64,000 nt of DNA from Blastomonas sp. AAP53. Its GTDB lineage: Bacteria > Pseudomonadota > Alphaproteobacteria > Sphingomonadales > Sphingomonadaceae. The notes under the pieces are model-generated. The model did no database searches and was not told the origin of the DNA. It saw only the letters and a program-made list of their open reading frames with translations. The DNA lies in contig NZ_ANFZ01000002.1 of NCBI RefSeq assembly GCF_000331245.1, positions 258,001 through 322,000 on the forward strand, written 5' to 3'. Positions 54,521 to 64,000 of this stretch are shown piece by piece. The position numbers and the translations under genes were made by a program. Position 1 is the stretch's first letter. The number at the start of each line of letters is the position of its first letter.

Positions 54521-56470
54521 TTACGGAATGGCCATTTCGAAGGGTCCGGCCGGATGACCGGCACTGTCGTAAAGGTTGATTGTCGGACTGTCTGCCCACG
54601 CATAGCGTACCCGTGTCACCGGCTGGCCATCGCCTGCCAGGGTCACCGTGTCACCAGAGACGGTGCCCGCTGCGTAGCGGCACGAACCGGGCGCAGGGCC
54701 GCAAAGCTCAAACCCGATCGCAAGGCTGCTGCCATAGCTGACAAGCGTACCCGTGACGTCGCTGAAGGTGAGTACAGCGCCGCCATCTGTCGTCCGCGCG
54801 ATCGCCTTGATGGCAGGACCGGAGGGCGGGTCACCGGCGCCATAGCCGATCGTGCGCATCGCGTGCGCCAGTCGCCGCCCGACCACGTGCTTCTGTCCGG
54901 GGTGAATGTCCGCCGGATCGCCCAGATCGATCGCCAGAGCCAGTGCAGCGCGGCCGTTGTCGGCGATGACTGCCCGCCTCTGCTCCTCGCGCAATGCCGC
55001 CCAGCCACTTTCGGACGGACGCGTCGCTCGCGCGCCATAGTTGGCGAGCTGGACGATGGCAAAGGGTAGGTCTGGAACGCCAAACTGCTGCCGCCAGCCT
55101 GCCATCATGGCGGCCATCCGCTGCGCATAGCCGGGCAGATCGACATCCGATTCGCCCTGATACCAGGCCACGCCCTTCAAGCCGATTCGGCCCAGCGGCG
55201 CGATCATCGCGTTATAGAGCGTACCGGCACCGGCGGTGTCCTCCCATGGCGCGCGGGGCGGCCGCGCTGCCTTGCGCGTTTCGACCGCATAATCCCAGCC
55301 CTCGCCCAGCGCGATGACCGTGCCGTCTGCGAGCGTCAGCCGCATCGCCTCGGCAGGGCCGGGCATCCCGCCCCGGCCATAGCTGTCATGGGCGTTGACC
55401 GTGATGACGTTGCGCCCCGCCTGCAGCGCCCCGACTTTCAGCGCGTAAACGCGTGGTGTGCCGGGATTACCGCCACTGCCGACCGGACTGCTGTTGACCC
55501 AGGTCTGGTCGGCATCGTCGACGGGGCCGATCGCCAGCGTTGCCGCCTGGCGCGCCTGCGCCGGCGTCAGCATGATCACGCGCCGGAACCAGACCATGCC
55601 GTTGAATGCTATCAGCGCATCTATGCCCCACTCTTCCCAATAGCCGATGCGCGGGACCGGCTGCCAGTCCAGCGCCGCGTCGGCCTGCCAGGGTTCGCGG
55701 CCCGGCGCGTCGCCGGTGGTCTTGCGCCACCAGGCCTCCCAGCTGCGCCCCATGCGTTCAGACGCCGCTGCCGGGTCACGCGCGTAAAGCTGGCGCAGAT
55801 CGGATGCGGCGGATTGGTCGGAGGCCCTGAGCGCATCGTCGCCCATCCACGCGCTGATCCGGCTACCACCCCAGCTGCTGTGGATCGCGCCGATGGGCAC
55901 GTCGGCGCTGCGGCGCAGGTCCTGCGCCATATAGAAGCAGGCCGCCGAAAAGCCGCCTGCGGTGTCGGGCGCTGACGTCAGCCAGCCGGACACCTTGCTG
56001 AGGTCGCGCACCGGTTGAAGTGCCGATGCCCGCTCAATGGTGAACAGCCGCAGCATCGGGTCGGTGGATGCGGCGATCTGGTTGTCGGCATCCTGCGCGC
56101 GGGCGACCGCCAATTCCATGTTCGACTGGCCCGAACACAGGAAGACATCGCCGATCAGTATGTCGTTCGCGCTGGCCGTCCCGCTGGCCGCAGCGACCGT
56201 CAGCCGGTATGGCCCGCCAGCGGGCATCGCCGGGAAGGCGAGCTCGAACCGGCCCTCGCTGTTGGCGCGCGCGGCCACTTCGGTGTCGCCCAGACGGCCG
56301 CGGACCGATTCGTCGGCTGTGGCGCGTCCACGAATGAAAATGGGCTGGTCGCGCTGCAAAACGGCCTGGTCGCCGAACTGGGGGTCGAGAACCGGCTGCG
56401 CCATCGCCGGCACCGAGGCCAAGCTGCTGGCGATCAGCGTGGCACAGGCTCGAAGCCTCCGCGTCCGCAT
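54521..56470 (-). CDS. Secreted SGNH-type carbohydrate acetylesterase (sialate O-acetylesterase-like)
   Basis: 649 residues with a signal peptide (1-24). The SGNH nucleophile is in LCSGQSNMELA and the Asp-His pair in DPADIHPGQK. The middle insertion (about 225-390, jelly-roll-like) is typical of the SIAE / acetylxylan-esterase group. In a xylan locus it probably removes acetyl groups from xylan. The start overlaps the upstream GH43 stop (TGATG). Confidence 0.88.
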   Translation of the reverse strand: MRTRRLRACATLIASSLASVPAMAQPVLDPQFGDQAVLQRDQPIFIRGRATADESVRGRLGDTEVAARANSEGRFELAFPAMPAGGPYRLTVAAASGTASANDILIGDVFLCSGQSNMELAVARAQDADNQIAASTDPMLRLFTIERASALQPVRDLSKVSGWLTSAPDTAGGFSAACFYMAQDLRRSADVPIGAIHSSWGGSRISAWMGDDALRASDQSAASDLRQLYARDPAAASERMGRSWEAWWRKTTGDAPGREPWQADAALDWQPVPRIGYWEEWGIDALIAFNGMVWFRRVIMLTPAQARQAATLAIGPVDDADQTWVNSSPVGSGGNPGTPRVYALKVGALQAGRNVITVNAHDSYGRGGMPGPAEAMRLTLADGTVIALGEGWDYAVETRKAARPPRAPWEDTAGAGTLYNAMIAPLGRIGLKGVAWYQGESDVDLPGYAQRMAAMMAGWRQQFGVPDLPFAIVQLANYGARATRPSESGWAALREEQRRAVIADNGRAALALAIDLGDPADIHPGQKHVVGRRLAHAMRTIGYGAGDPPSGPAIKAIARTTDGGAVLTFSDVTGTLVSYGSSLAIGFELCGPAPGSCRYAAGTVSGDTVTLAGDGQPVTRVRYAWADSPTINLYDSAGHPAGPFEMAIP

Positions 56471-58131
56471 CAGTTGCCCTCCACATACGGGCCGATCACC
56501 GTGCCTGTGAAACCGCGTGCCTGCCTGGTGCTCAAGAAGCGTGCATCAAGGTCTGCTTTCAGCGTCTTCGTCTGGCCGCCGATCGTGTAATCGAACGCCA
56601 TCGCACCGCCGTTGGCGCGGATTGTCAGCGTGACCGGTTCGCGCGCATCCAGCGGCGCCGACGCGACCAGCGTGTCACGGTCTGCCTGCGCGCGGGTTGT
56701 GAGCGCGATGGCCGGCTTGCCGCCGATCTTTGTCAGCCCGAAGAACAGGAAGGACTGGTCGTTCTGCATGGCGGCAAGCCCCGCGCGGTCACCGTCCTTG
56801 CCTGGCGTGTAGCGCATCACCGTCGATACCGTGGCGACATGATGCTGCTGGCGACGGCCCCAGAAGGCAGGCACGCCCTGCTGATCGCCCATGGGCGCGG
56901 CGGGTTCCATCACCAGCGCGCCGCTGTCCAGCCGGTGGAACGGCGCTTTGGGCGTGCGCACACCGATCCATTGCATCCCCAGCCTCGGCCCATCGAAGCT
57001 GTCGGTATAGGCAAAGTCGCCCGACAGCGGCGGGGTGGCAGGCTGATCGGGGGTGAGCGCCGGGCGCTTGGCGGTAAAGGGAATGCGCGCACCATCGGGC
57101 AGGATATGCGGCCAGCCGTAGCGCCAGGTGACGGGCAGAAGGAAGGTCTCGCGCCCGATATTGTACAGGTCATCGCCATAGGGCCGGGTGGCAAGGAAGG
57201 TCGCCCACCAGTCGCCATCTGGCGTCTGCACGAACTTGGCGTGCCCCGCCGATGTCACCGGGTTGGGTCTTGCAGGGTCGAGCGTGCGCTGGCTGAGGAT
57301 CGGATTGCCCTGATAGGGAACATAAGGTCCGCGCAGCTTGTCGGAGCGCAGCACGACCTCGCTGTGCTTGTCGCCGGTGCCGCCTTCGGCTGCGATGAGG
57401 TAGTAGAAGCCCTGCCTCTTGATGATGTGCGGCCCTTCGATCCACACCGGCTTGGTGGTGATATCGATGCCGCCGTTGACCAGTTGGGTGCTCTCGCCCA
57501 CCATCTCGCCGTTTCGCCAGTCGAACTCCTGGATCCAGATCGCGCGATGCCCGTCATAGCGCTTGGGTTCGTCGGGCGCGCGGTTGTTGATGATATAGGC
57601 CTTGTCGCCTTCCCAGTAGATTGAAGGATCGATGCCCTCGAACGGCAGCCAGACCGGATTCGACCACGGCCCTGCGGGATCCTTGGCGGTGATGAAGAAA
57701 TTGTCTTTGCACCGCACGCAGGTGTTGACGATGTAGAACAGCCCATCGTGATACGAGATGTCGGGCGCGAACACGCCCTGCGACACTGGGAGCCCTGAAA
57801 AATCGAGCTGATCCGGGCGATCAATGGCATTGCCGATCTGCTTCCATGTCACCAGATCGCGCGAATGGAACACCGGCAGCCCCGGGAAATGGGTGAAGGT
57901 CGAGGTGACGAGATAATAGTCCTCTCCCACCCGCGTGATCGACGGATCGGGATAATAGCCCGACAGCACCGGGTTGCGGTATTCGTCAGCGGCGACGGTC
58001 ACCTGTTCCTGCGCGCGGCCTTCATAGCGAAATTCGTCGAATCGTGCCGGTGTGGCCTGCGCGGGAGCAGTCCATAACGCCGCGGCCACGATCGAGGCCG
58101 TCATGCCGCGAAGGGCGGTGGTTGCCGTCAT
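56470..58131 (-). CDS. Secreted GH43 beta-xylosidase / arabinofuranosidase
   Basis: 553 residues: a signal peptide (1-26), a five-bladed GH43 propeller with catalytic Asp in YYPDPSITRVGEDYYL (Asp62), the pKa-tuning Asp in FEGIDPSIYWEGD and acid Glu in WIEGPHII, then a C-terminal beta-sandwich (about 355-550) as in GH43_12-type enzymes. It acts in the periplasm or outside on xylo-oligosaccharides or arabinose side chains. ATG 58131 follows ggaggatga. It leads the reverse-strand operon with the esterase. Confidence 0.93.
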   Translation of the reverse strand: MTATTALRGMTASIVAAALWTAPAQATPARFDEFRYEGRAQEQVTVAADEYRNPVLSGYYPDPSITRVGEDYYLVTSTFTHFPGLPVFHSRDLVTWKQIGNAIDRPDQLDFSGLPVSQGVFAPDISYHDGLFYIVNTCVRCKDNFFITAKDPAGPWSNPVWLPFEGIDPSIYWEGDKAYIINNRAPDEPKRYDGHRAIWIQEFDWRNGEMVGESTQLVNGGIDITTKPVWIEGPHIIKRQGFYYLIAAEGGTGDKHSEVVLRSDKLRGPYVPYQGNPILSQRTLDPARPNPVTSAGHAKFVQTPDGDWWATFLATRPYGDDLYNIGRETFLLPVTWRYGWPHILPDGARIPFTAKRPALTPDQPATPPLSGDFAYTDSFDGPRLGMQWIGVRTPKAPFHRLDSGALVMEPAAPMGDQQGVPAFWGRRQQHHVATVSTVMRYTPGKDGDRAGLAAMQNDQSFLFFGLTKIGGKPAIALTTRAQADRDTLVASAPLDAREPVTLTIRANGGAMAFDYTIGGQTKTLKADLDARFLSTRQARGFTGTVIGPYVEGN

Positions 58132-58306
58132 TTCATCCTCCATTTGTGCGCCGCTCGAGGACGCATTGCCATCTGACATACACAAAATAAAAACTCAGAC
58201 AAATAGTTGATCGCACAGTCTGTCGCGCTAGGATGGGGGCAACGCGAACAGGTGGCGCCCGGCGTGGCGGGTTCATCCGATTCAGAACGAGCAGGGGAGT
58301 TTGGCA

Positions 58307-61027
58307 TTGCGAGCAATCACTTACCGCAGGGCAGCGCGCCCCGACGCCACGTCATCCCGGTGGCTGGCGGCGCTGATCGCCATGCTGGCAATGCTGGTCA
58401 TGCCTGCCTTTGGCCAGTCGGCGCCGCGCGAGCGCGAATCGATCAACAGCGGTTGGCGCTTCACTTTTGGCGATCCAGCCGGCGAAACCGCCGAACTGCG
58501 CTACGACGTCCGTCCGGCTTATGACGATGCGGGCGATGGCAAGGCTGCCGATGCCAGGCCTGAAGAGGCAGCAAAGGTTCGCAGCGACGGCACAGGCGTG
58601 CTCAAGCCCTGGATATTGCCCACCGCCAATCCCTTCATCAAGGACCCGGCCAAGCGCCATGTCGCGCCCGCAGGCAACCCCGGCGGCGATGTGGCCTATG
58701 TCCAGCCCGGGTTCGACGACAGCGGCTGGACGCGGGTCGACCTGCCGCACGACTGGGCGATCGCAGGGCCATTCCTCACGGAAGGGCCTTATGGCGGCAT
58801 GGGTCGGCTGAAAAGCTGGGGCGTGGGCTGGTATCGCCGCGCGCTCGACATTCCGGCCAGCGACAAGGGCAAATCGATCTTCCTCGATGTCGATGGGGCG
58901 ATGTCCTATGCCACGGTCTGGCTCAACGGCCAGATCATCGGCGGCTGGCCCTATGGTTATAACAGCTGGCGGTTGGACCTCACCCAACACATCATCCCCG
59001 GTGGTCGCAACATGCTGGCGATCCGGCTCGACAACCCGCCGGCTTCGGCGCGCTGGTACCCCGGCGGCGGTCTGTACCGCGATATCTGGCTGACCAAGGC
59101 GCAGCCGGTGCGCGTGGCGCAATGGGGCAGCGCGGTAACGACGCGCGAGGTGTCGGCAGCGTCGGCCACGGTCAAGGTCGCGCTGGCGATCGACAATGCC
59201 GGAAGCGCGCGCGCGCCGGTCAGCGCAGTAACCGAGATTTTCGCGCTTGACGCTGCGGGCAAGCGCAAGGGCCGCCCAGTCGCGCGCATCGATCATGCGC
59301 CAGGCGATGCACCGGCAGGCGGAAGCGTCAACCTGCAGGGCGAGGTTGCAATCCTGCGTCCCCGCCTGTGGGGCCCGCCGCCTACGCAATCGCCCAACCT
59401 CTATCTCGCAGTGTCGACAGTCCGCCACGGCGGCCGTGTCAGCGATGTCTACGAAACCCGTTTCGGCATCCGCGATGTCCGGTTCGATGCGGCGCAAGGC
59501 CTGGTGGTCAATGGCGAGAAGCTGCGCATCCAGGGCGTCAACAACCACCATGACCTCGGCGCCCTCGGCGCAGCGTTCAACCGCCGGGCGGCGCAGCGCC
59601 AGCTCGAGATTCTGCGCGACATGGGGGTCAACGCGGTCCGCATGAGCCACAATCCGCCCGCGCCGGGCCTGCTCGACCTGACCGACGCAATGGGCTTTGT
59701 GGTGATGGACGAGGTGTTCGACAGCTGGGAACTGAAGAAGACCCCGCTCGACTTCCACCTTATCTTCCCCGAATGGCGCGAGGCCGATCTGCGATCGATG
59801 ATCCGGCGCGACCGCAATCATCCGTCGGTCATCCTGTGGAGCGTCGGCAACGAGGTGGGCGAGCAATATAGCGGCGAGGCGGGCGCGAGCCTGACCCGCG
59901 AACTGGTCGCCATCGCCAAGGATGAGGACCCCAGCCGGCTGACCACTGTGGCGATGAACTTTGCCAAGGCCGACATGCCGATGCCGCGCGAGGTGGACGT
60001 CATCAGCCTGAATTATCAGGGCGCCGGCATTCGCGGCATCATTGGCCAGTACCCCGCCTTTCATGCGGCGTTCCCCGATAAGGTCATCCTCAGCAGCGAA
60101 AGCGCCTCGGCGCTGTCGAGCCGGGGCGAATATCTGTTCCCGGTGGCCGGTGCGATCAGCGGTCCGGTGCGGCCCTATTCGGGCGGCGATCCTGTGACGC
60201 ATCAGGTCAGCGCCTATGAGATGCACGCGGCGGATTTCGGCTCGTCGCCCGACCGGGTGTTCGCCAGCGACGACCAGCATCCCTATGTCGCGGGCGAGTT
60301 CGTATGGACCGGGTTCGACTATCTGGGCGAGCCGACGCCGTATTACACCTCGCGCAGCTCGTATTCTGGGATCATCGATCTGGCCGGTTTCCCCAAGGAT
60401 CGCTTCTGGCTGTATCAGGCGCGCTGGCGGCCCGACCTGAAGTTCGCGCACATCCTGCCGCACTGGACCTGGCCGGGGCGCGAGGGGCAGGTGACCCCAG
60501 TGCACGTGTTCAGCTCCGCCGATGAGGCCGAATTGTTCGTCAACGGCGTGTCGCAGGGTAGAATCAAGAAGCGCGACTATGAATACCGCTTCCGCTGGGA
60601 TTACGTGACCTATGCGCCGGGCGAGGTGCGGGTCGAAACCTGGAAGCAGGGCAAGCCGTGGGCCAGCGCGAGCGTCGCCACCACCGGCGCTGCCGCAGCG
60701 CTGTCGCTGAAGCCCGATCGGGCGGCAATCGCAGGCGACGGCAAGGACCTGTCGTTCGTCACATTGAGCGTCGTGGATGCCAAGGGCGATATGGTACGCC
60801 CGGCCAAGAACCCCGTCCGCTTCACCATCGAAGGGCCGGGCGAGATCGTCGCCACCGACAATGGCGACCCCACCGACATGACCGCGTTTCCCTCGCACCA
60901 GCGCAACGCGTTCAATGGGCTGGCGCTGGTCATCGTGCGCGGTCTTCCCGGGCAATCCGGCAAGGTCACGGTGCGCGCCGAGGCAGACGGTCTGGCCCAG
61001 GCGAGCACGGTCATTACCATTCGATAG
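58307..61027 (+). CDS. Secreted GH2-family glycoside hydrolase (beta-galactosidase-like)
   Basis: 906 residues: a signal peptide, a jelly-roll N-terminal domain (PHDWAIAGPF segment), immunoglobulin-like domain, TIM barrel with acid/base Glu in SVGNEVGEQY and nucleophile Glu in ILSSESASAL, and two C-terminal sandwich domains. It probably removes galactosyl or related side groups in hemicellulose. TTG 58307 is preferred because aggggag lies 8 bases upstream; TTG 58301 is too close. Divergent from the GH43 operon with 175 bp between the starts. Confidence 0.9.
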   Translation: MRAITYRRAARPDATSSRWLAALIAMLAMLVMPAFGQSAPRERESINSGWRFTFGDPAGETAELRYDVRPAYDDAGDGKAADARPEEAAKVRSDGTGVLKPWILPTANPFIKDPAKRHVAPAGNPGGDVAYVQPGFDDSGWTRVDLPHDWAIAGPFLTEGPYGGMGRLKSWGVGWYRRALDIPASDKGKSIFLDVDGAMSYATVWLNGQIIGGWPYGYNSWRLDLTQHIIPGGRNMLAIRLDNPPASARWYPGGGLYRDIWLTKAQPVRVAQWGSAVTTREVSAASATVKVALAIDNAGSARAPVSAVTEIFALDAAGKRKGRPVARIDHAPGDAPAGGSVNLQGEVAILRPRLWGPPPTQSPNLYLAVSTVRHGGRVSDVYETRFGIRDVRFDAAQGLVVNGEKLRIQGVNNHHDLGALGAAFNRRAAQRQLEILRDMGVNAVRMSHNPPAPGLLDLTDAMGFVVMDEVFDSWELKKTPLDFHLIFPEWREADLRSMIRRDRNHPSVILWSVGNEVGEQYSGEAGASLTRELVAIAKDEDPSRLTTVAMNFAKADMPMPREVDVISLNYQGAGIRGIIGQYPAFHAAFPDKVILSSESASALSSRGEYLFPVAGAISGPVRPYSGGDPVTHQVSAYEMHAADFGSSPDRVFASDDQHPYVAGEFVWTGFDYLGEPTPYYTSRSSYSGIIDLAGFPKDRFWLYQARWRPDLKFAHILPHWTWPGREGQVTPVHVFSSADEAELFVNGVSQGRIKKRDYEYRFRWDYVTYAPGEVRVETWKQGKPWASASVATTGAAAALSLKPDRAAIAGDGKDLSFVTLSVVDAKGDMVRPAKNPVRFTIEGPGEIVATDNGDPTDMTAFPSHQRNAFNGLALVIVRGLPGQSGKVTVRAEADGLAQASTVITIR

Positions 61028-61068
61028 ACATGACGATGCGGACATGGACTTGCATCCTGCGTCAAAAA

Positions 61069-61082
61069 TGGTAGCGCTAACG
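61069..61082. promoter_or_regulatory. Candidate XylR (LacI-family) operator
   Basis: TGGTAGCGCTAACG, a near-palindrome around AGCGCT, 60 bp upstream of the GH43-xylB-xylA run. Its reverse complement CGTTAGCGCTACCA differs by one base from TGTTAGCGCTACCA, the operator recalled for XylR of Caulobacter crescentus. Xylose control of this run is inferred. No copy was seen in the divergent gap at 58132-58306. Confidence 0.65.
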
Positions 61083-61141
61083 CCATACTCCGGACAGCGC
61101 AGACTGATCCGGGCAGGAATTTGGGTAGAGGAGCAGTTGCG

Positions 61142-62260
61142 ATGAATCGATTGAGTGCACTGGCACTGGGTGCCGCGCTGGTGACAGCATCCGCCACCAC
61201 GGCCTGCAGCCCGCAGAAAAGCGACGGCGACGCACCCGAAGCCGGCACCGCCGCCACCGACCGGGCCAAGGCCGATCCTTCGCGCTATCTCTCGCAGCCG
61301 CTGGTGACCGAAATCTACACCGCTGACCCCTCGGCGCATATCTGGGACGGCAAGATTTATGTCTACCCCAGCCACGATATCGATGGGCCGACGCCCGAGG
61401 ACGATCTTGGCGCGCATTTCGAGATGCGCGACTATCGCGTGCTCAGCATGGACAGCATCGGCGGCAAGGTGACGACGCATCCGGTCGCGCTCGACGTCAA
61501 GGATGTGCCCTGGGCGGACAAGCAGATGTGGGCGCCCGATGCCGCGCGCAAGAACGGCACCTATTTCCTCTACTTCCCCGCCAAGGACAAGCAGGGCGCG
61601 TTCCGCATCGGCGTCGCGACCTCCAAGTCGCCGACCGGTCCGTTCAAGGCCGCGCCGCAGCCGATCAAGGGCAGCTTCTCGATCGACCCTGCGGTGTTCA
61701 CCGATGATGACGGCAAGTCGTACATGTATTTCGGCGGTATCTGGGGCGGGCAGCTGCAGCGCAACACCACCGGGACGTACGATCCCGATGGCTCGAAGAC
61801 CGATCTTGAGGCGCCCGACAAGCCTGCGCTCGCGCCCAAGGTCGCGGCGATGGCCGACGACATGATGGAATTCGCTGAAAAGCCGCGCGACGTGCAGATC
61901 CTCGACAAATCGGGCAAGCCGATCCTCGGCGGCGACACCGACCGCCGCTTCTTCGAGGCGGCGTGGATGCACAAGTACAACGGCAAATATTATTTCAGCT
62001 ACTCGACCGGTGACACGCATTACCTGGTCTATGCGACCGGAGACTCGCCGTACGGCCCGTTCACCTATCAGGGCCGGATCCTCGAGCCGACCGAAGGCTG
62101 GACCTCGCACCACTCGATCGTCGAATGGGACAAGCGCTGGTGGCTGTTCTATCATGACACCCAGCTGTCCGGCACCACCCGGCTCCGCAACGTCAAGGTG
62201 ACAGAGCTGTCCTATAACCCGGATGGCACGATCAAGACCATCACGCCGATGGTGAAGTAA
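61142..62260 (+). CDS. GH43-family lipoprotein (xylosidase/arabinosidase)
   Basis: 372 residues with a lipoprotein-like signal peptide (lipobox near ATTAC, about residue 22). The GH43 propeller has an Asp in DPSAHIWDGKIYVYPSHD, Asp in SIDPAVFTDDDGKSY and Glu in FFEAAWMHKYNGKYYF. It would be anchored to the membrane, releasing xylose or arabinose from oligosaccharides. gaggag precedes ATG 61142. xylB starts 5 bp after its stop. Confidence 0.9.
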   Translation: MNRLSALALGAALVTASATTACSPQKSDGDAPEAGTAATDRAKADPSRYLSQPLVTEIYTADPSAHIWDGKIYVYPSHDIDGPTPEDDLGAHFEMRDYRVLSMDSIGGKVTTHPVALDVKDVPWADKQMWAPDAARKNGTYFLYFPAKDKQGAFRIGVATSKSPTGPFKAAPQPIKGSFSIDPAVFTDDDGKSYMYFGGIWGGQLQRNTTGTYDPDGSKTDLEAPDKPALAPKVAAMADDMMEFAEKPRDVQILDKSGKPILGGDTDRRFFEAAWMHKYNGKYYFSYSTGDTHYLVYATGDSPYGPFTYQGRILEPTEGWTSHHSIVEWDKRWWLFYHDTQLSGTTRLRNVKVTELSYNPDGTIKTITPMVK

Positions 62261-62265
62261 CCGCG

Positions 62266-63714
62266 ATGTTTCTGGGCATCGATATCGGCACCTCGGGGGT
62301 CAAGGCGGTGGTGCTCGACGAGCATGGCGCGGTGGTGGCGCAGGGCACCGCCGCGCTCAGCGTTCAGCGGCCGCAATCCCTGTGGTCCGAACAGGACCCC
62401 GACGCCTGGTGGCAGGCGACGACCGCTGCTGTGCGCGCGATCGACCCAGCAGTGCGCCGCTCGGTGCGCGGCGTGGGCCTCGCCGGGCAGATGCACGGCG
62501 CGACCTTGCTGGGGGCAGACGATCAGCCGCTGCGCCCCGCGATCCTGTGGAACGATGGCCGCTCGTTTGCCGAATGCGGCGAACTGGAGGGGCGCGAGCC
62601 CGATCTGCGCGCGATTTCAGGCAACATCGCCATGCCCGGTTTCACCGCCCCCAAGCTGCGCTGGGTCGCCAACCACGAACCCGATATCTTCGCGCGGACG
62701 CGCACGGTGCTGCTGCCCAAGGACTATATCCGGCTGCAGATGACCGGCGAGAAGGCATCCGACATGTCGGATGCGGCCGGGACCTTGTGGCTCGATGTCG
62801 CGCAACGCCAATGGAGCCCCGCACTGCTCGCGGCGACCGGACTGGACATGTCGCATATGCCCCGGCTGGTCGAAGGAACAGACGTCTCCGGCATGCTGCG
62901 CGCCGAGGTCGCCGAAGCCTGGGGCATGGGTGCGGTCCCCGTAGCGGGCGGCGGCAGCGACAATGCAGCCGGCGCGGCGGGTGTTGGCGTGGTGCGCAAT
63001 GGCGATGCACTGCTCTCGCTCGGCACCTCGGGGGTGATCTTCGTCGCCACCGATGCCTTCCGCCCAAATCCTGCGCGCGCCGTGCATGCCTTCTGCCATT
63101 GCCTGCCGGGGCTGTGGCACCAGATGTCGGTGCACCTGTCCGCCGCCTCTTGCATCGACTGGGTCGCGCGGCTGACAGGCGCTGCGGGCGCCGCCGATCT
63201 GTTCGCGCGCGCTGAGAGCACCGGGCCTGCCAGCGGACCCGAGATCTTTCTGCCCTATCTGTCGGGCGAGCGCACGCCGCACAATGATGCCGAGGTGCGC
63301 GGCGGCTTTCTGGGGCTCGACCATGACACCAGCCCCGAGCGACTGGCGCAGGCGGTGCTCGAAGGTGTAGCATTCGCGCTCGCCGACGGCCTCGATGCGC
63401 TGCGCGATGCGGGCACCCATGTGGAGCGCCTGTCAGTGATCGGCGGCGGCGCGCGCTCGCGCTATTGGGGCGAAACCCTGTCCGCCGTCCTGGGTGTCGA
63501 GCTGGTCTATCTGAAGGGCGGCGAGGTCGGCCCGGCGCTGGGCGCAGCGCGGCTGGCGCAGCTCGCTGTCGATGGTGGATCGCCTGCGGACATCTGTGCC
63601 GCCCCGCCGGTGGCGCACACCCTGCACCCCGACGCGGAGATCGCCGATCGGCTGGCGGCCAAGCACGCCGCCTTTCGCGATGCCTATCCGCGCATCACGC
63701 CGCGTACTCACTAG
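62266..63714 (+). CDS. xylB: Xylulokinase
   Basis: 482 residues, FGGY kinase fold. It phosphorylates D-xylulose to xylulose 5-phosphate for the pentose phosphate pathway. The ATP/sugar motif [16 protein letters not shown], the [10 protein letters not shown] segment and the catalytic Asp in [12 protein letters not shown] are present. It lies between the GH43 lipoprotein and xylA, probably in one operon. Confidence 0.96.
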   Translation: MFLGIDIGTSGVKAVVLDEHGAVVAQGTAALSVQRPQSLWSEQDPDAWWQATTAAVRAIDPAVRRSVRGVGLAGQMHGATLLGADDQPLRPAILWNDGRSFAECGELEGREPDLRAISGNIAMPGFTAPKLRWVANHEPDIFARTRTVLLPKDYIRLQMTGEKASDMSDAAGTLWLDVAQRQWSPALLAATGLDMSHMPRLVEGTDVSGMLRAEVAEAWGMGAVPVAGGGSDNAAGAAGVGVVRNGDALLSLGTSGVIFVATDAFRPNPARAVHAFCHCLPGLWHQMSVHLSAASCIDWVARLTGAAGAADLFARAESTGPASGPEIFLPYLSGERTPHNDAEVRGGFLGLDHDTSPERLAQAVLEGVAFALADGLDALRDAGTHVERLSVIGGGARSRYWGETLSAVLGVELVYLKGGEVGPALGAARLAQLAVDGGSPADICAAPPVAHTLHPDAEIADRLAAKHAAFRDAYPRITPRTH

Positions 63715-63743
63715 TTCCGCATTCAACTGACTGGACCTGTCCC

Positions 63744-64000
63744 ATGACCGACTATTTTGCCGATATCCCCACCATCCGCTTCGAAGGCACCGAGACCGAT
63801 AACGAGCTGGCCTATCGTTATTACGACAAGGACCGGGTCGTTCTGGGCAAGCGCATGGAAGACCATCTGCGCTTTGCTGCCTGCTTCTGGCACACCTTCT
63901 GCTGGCCGGGATCGGACGTGTTCGGCGCGGGCACGTTTGACCGGCCCTGGCATCGCGGTGCCAATGATGGCCCGGCGTCTGCCGCCAAGCGCGCGGCAGC
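63744..64000 (+). CDS. xylA: Xylose isomerase, partial at the window edge
   Basis: First 85 codons of XylA, which converts D-xylose to D-xylulose. The opening [15 protein letters not shown] and [21 protein letters not shown] are characteristic. The rest is beyond base 64000. Starts 30 bp after xylB. Confidence 0.95.
   Translation, partial: MTDYFADIPTIRFEGTETDNELAYRYYDKDRVVLGKRMEDHLRFAACFWHTFCWPGSDVFGAGTFDRPWHRGANDGPASAAKRAA

Noticed and set aside
58352-62155. A 1267-codon open frame antisense to the GH2 and GH43 genes
   Set aside because: High-GC coding DNA leaves the opposite frame open. The product is rich in Arg/His/Ala with no domains, and the sense genes have full catalytic motifs.

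Overview
The window is high-GC DNA from an alphaproteobacterium, almost certainly a sphingomonad (order Sphingomonadales). The basis is gene content: lycopene cyclase CrtY, a type II secretion block, an lptC-lptA-lptB-rpoN cluster, a long-form isocitrate lyase, and a xylan/xylose locus with a LacI-type operator like that of Caulobacter. Genus-level assignment is not attempted.

Layout. 0-2.2 kb: gspL-gspM-gspN (reverse strand, gspN cut by the window edge). 3.0-6.7 kb: a five-gene operon of an unusual short-chain dehydrogenase, a glutathione transferase, both E1 subunits of a 2-oxoacid dehydrogenase and a free-standing lipoyl domain; no E2 or E3 is present. 7-13.9 kb: a GAF-PAS-GGDEF protein, crtY, a three-histidine-box hydroxylase with a DUF2141 protein, a GtrA protein and a GT87-type membrane glycosyltransferase. 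14.2-15.6 kb: a candidate polymorphic nuclease toxin overlapping its candidate immunity gene. 15.6-18.3 kb: thiC behind a TPP riboswitch, overlapped by a lipoprotein gene. 18.4-33.6 kb: an ABC exporter pair, an AIM24-like protein, a metallopeptidase, a MipA-type porin, aceA, VOC proteins, ung, an SDR/acyl-CoA dehydrogenase pair, a TonB-domain protein, higBA and a double cold-shock-domain protein. 34-41 kb: housekeeping genes terC, a short RNase D, lptC, lptA, lptB, rpoN, a Lon-N-domain protein and a thioredoxin-like co-chaperone.

41.2-54.5 kb is a 13.3-kb genomic island inserted in the 3' end of tRNA-Gly(GCC). It is bounded by identical 52-bp direct repeats and carries a tyrosine integrase next to the intact tRNA. 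A 22-bp repeat lies about 55 bp inside each end and is a good candidate for integrase arm sites. Cargo includes AT-rich orphan genes, a Fic/Doc protein, a serine recombinase, a ribbon-helix-helix protein, a probable HUH Rep-like endonuclease and, at the right end, a defence module. That module has two different C5-cytosine methyltransferases convergent with two overlapping, mutually related PD-(D/E)xK proteins. This is the layout expected of a heterodimeric restriction system with an asymmetric site (the BbvCI/Bpu10I type), and it is the strongest candidate for something undescribed here.

54.5-64 kb is a xylan/arabinoxylan utilisation locus: a secreted SGNH acetylesterase and a GH43 enzyme on the reverse strand, then a GH2 enzyme, a GH43 lipoprotein, xylB and the start of xylA on the forward strand. 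Exported enzymes would release xylose, which XylA and XylB would convert to xylulose 5-phosphate. A 14-bp near-palindrome upstream of the second GH43-xylB-xylA run looks like a XylR operator.
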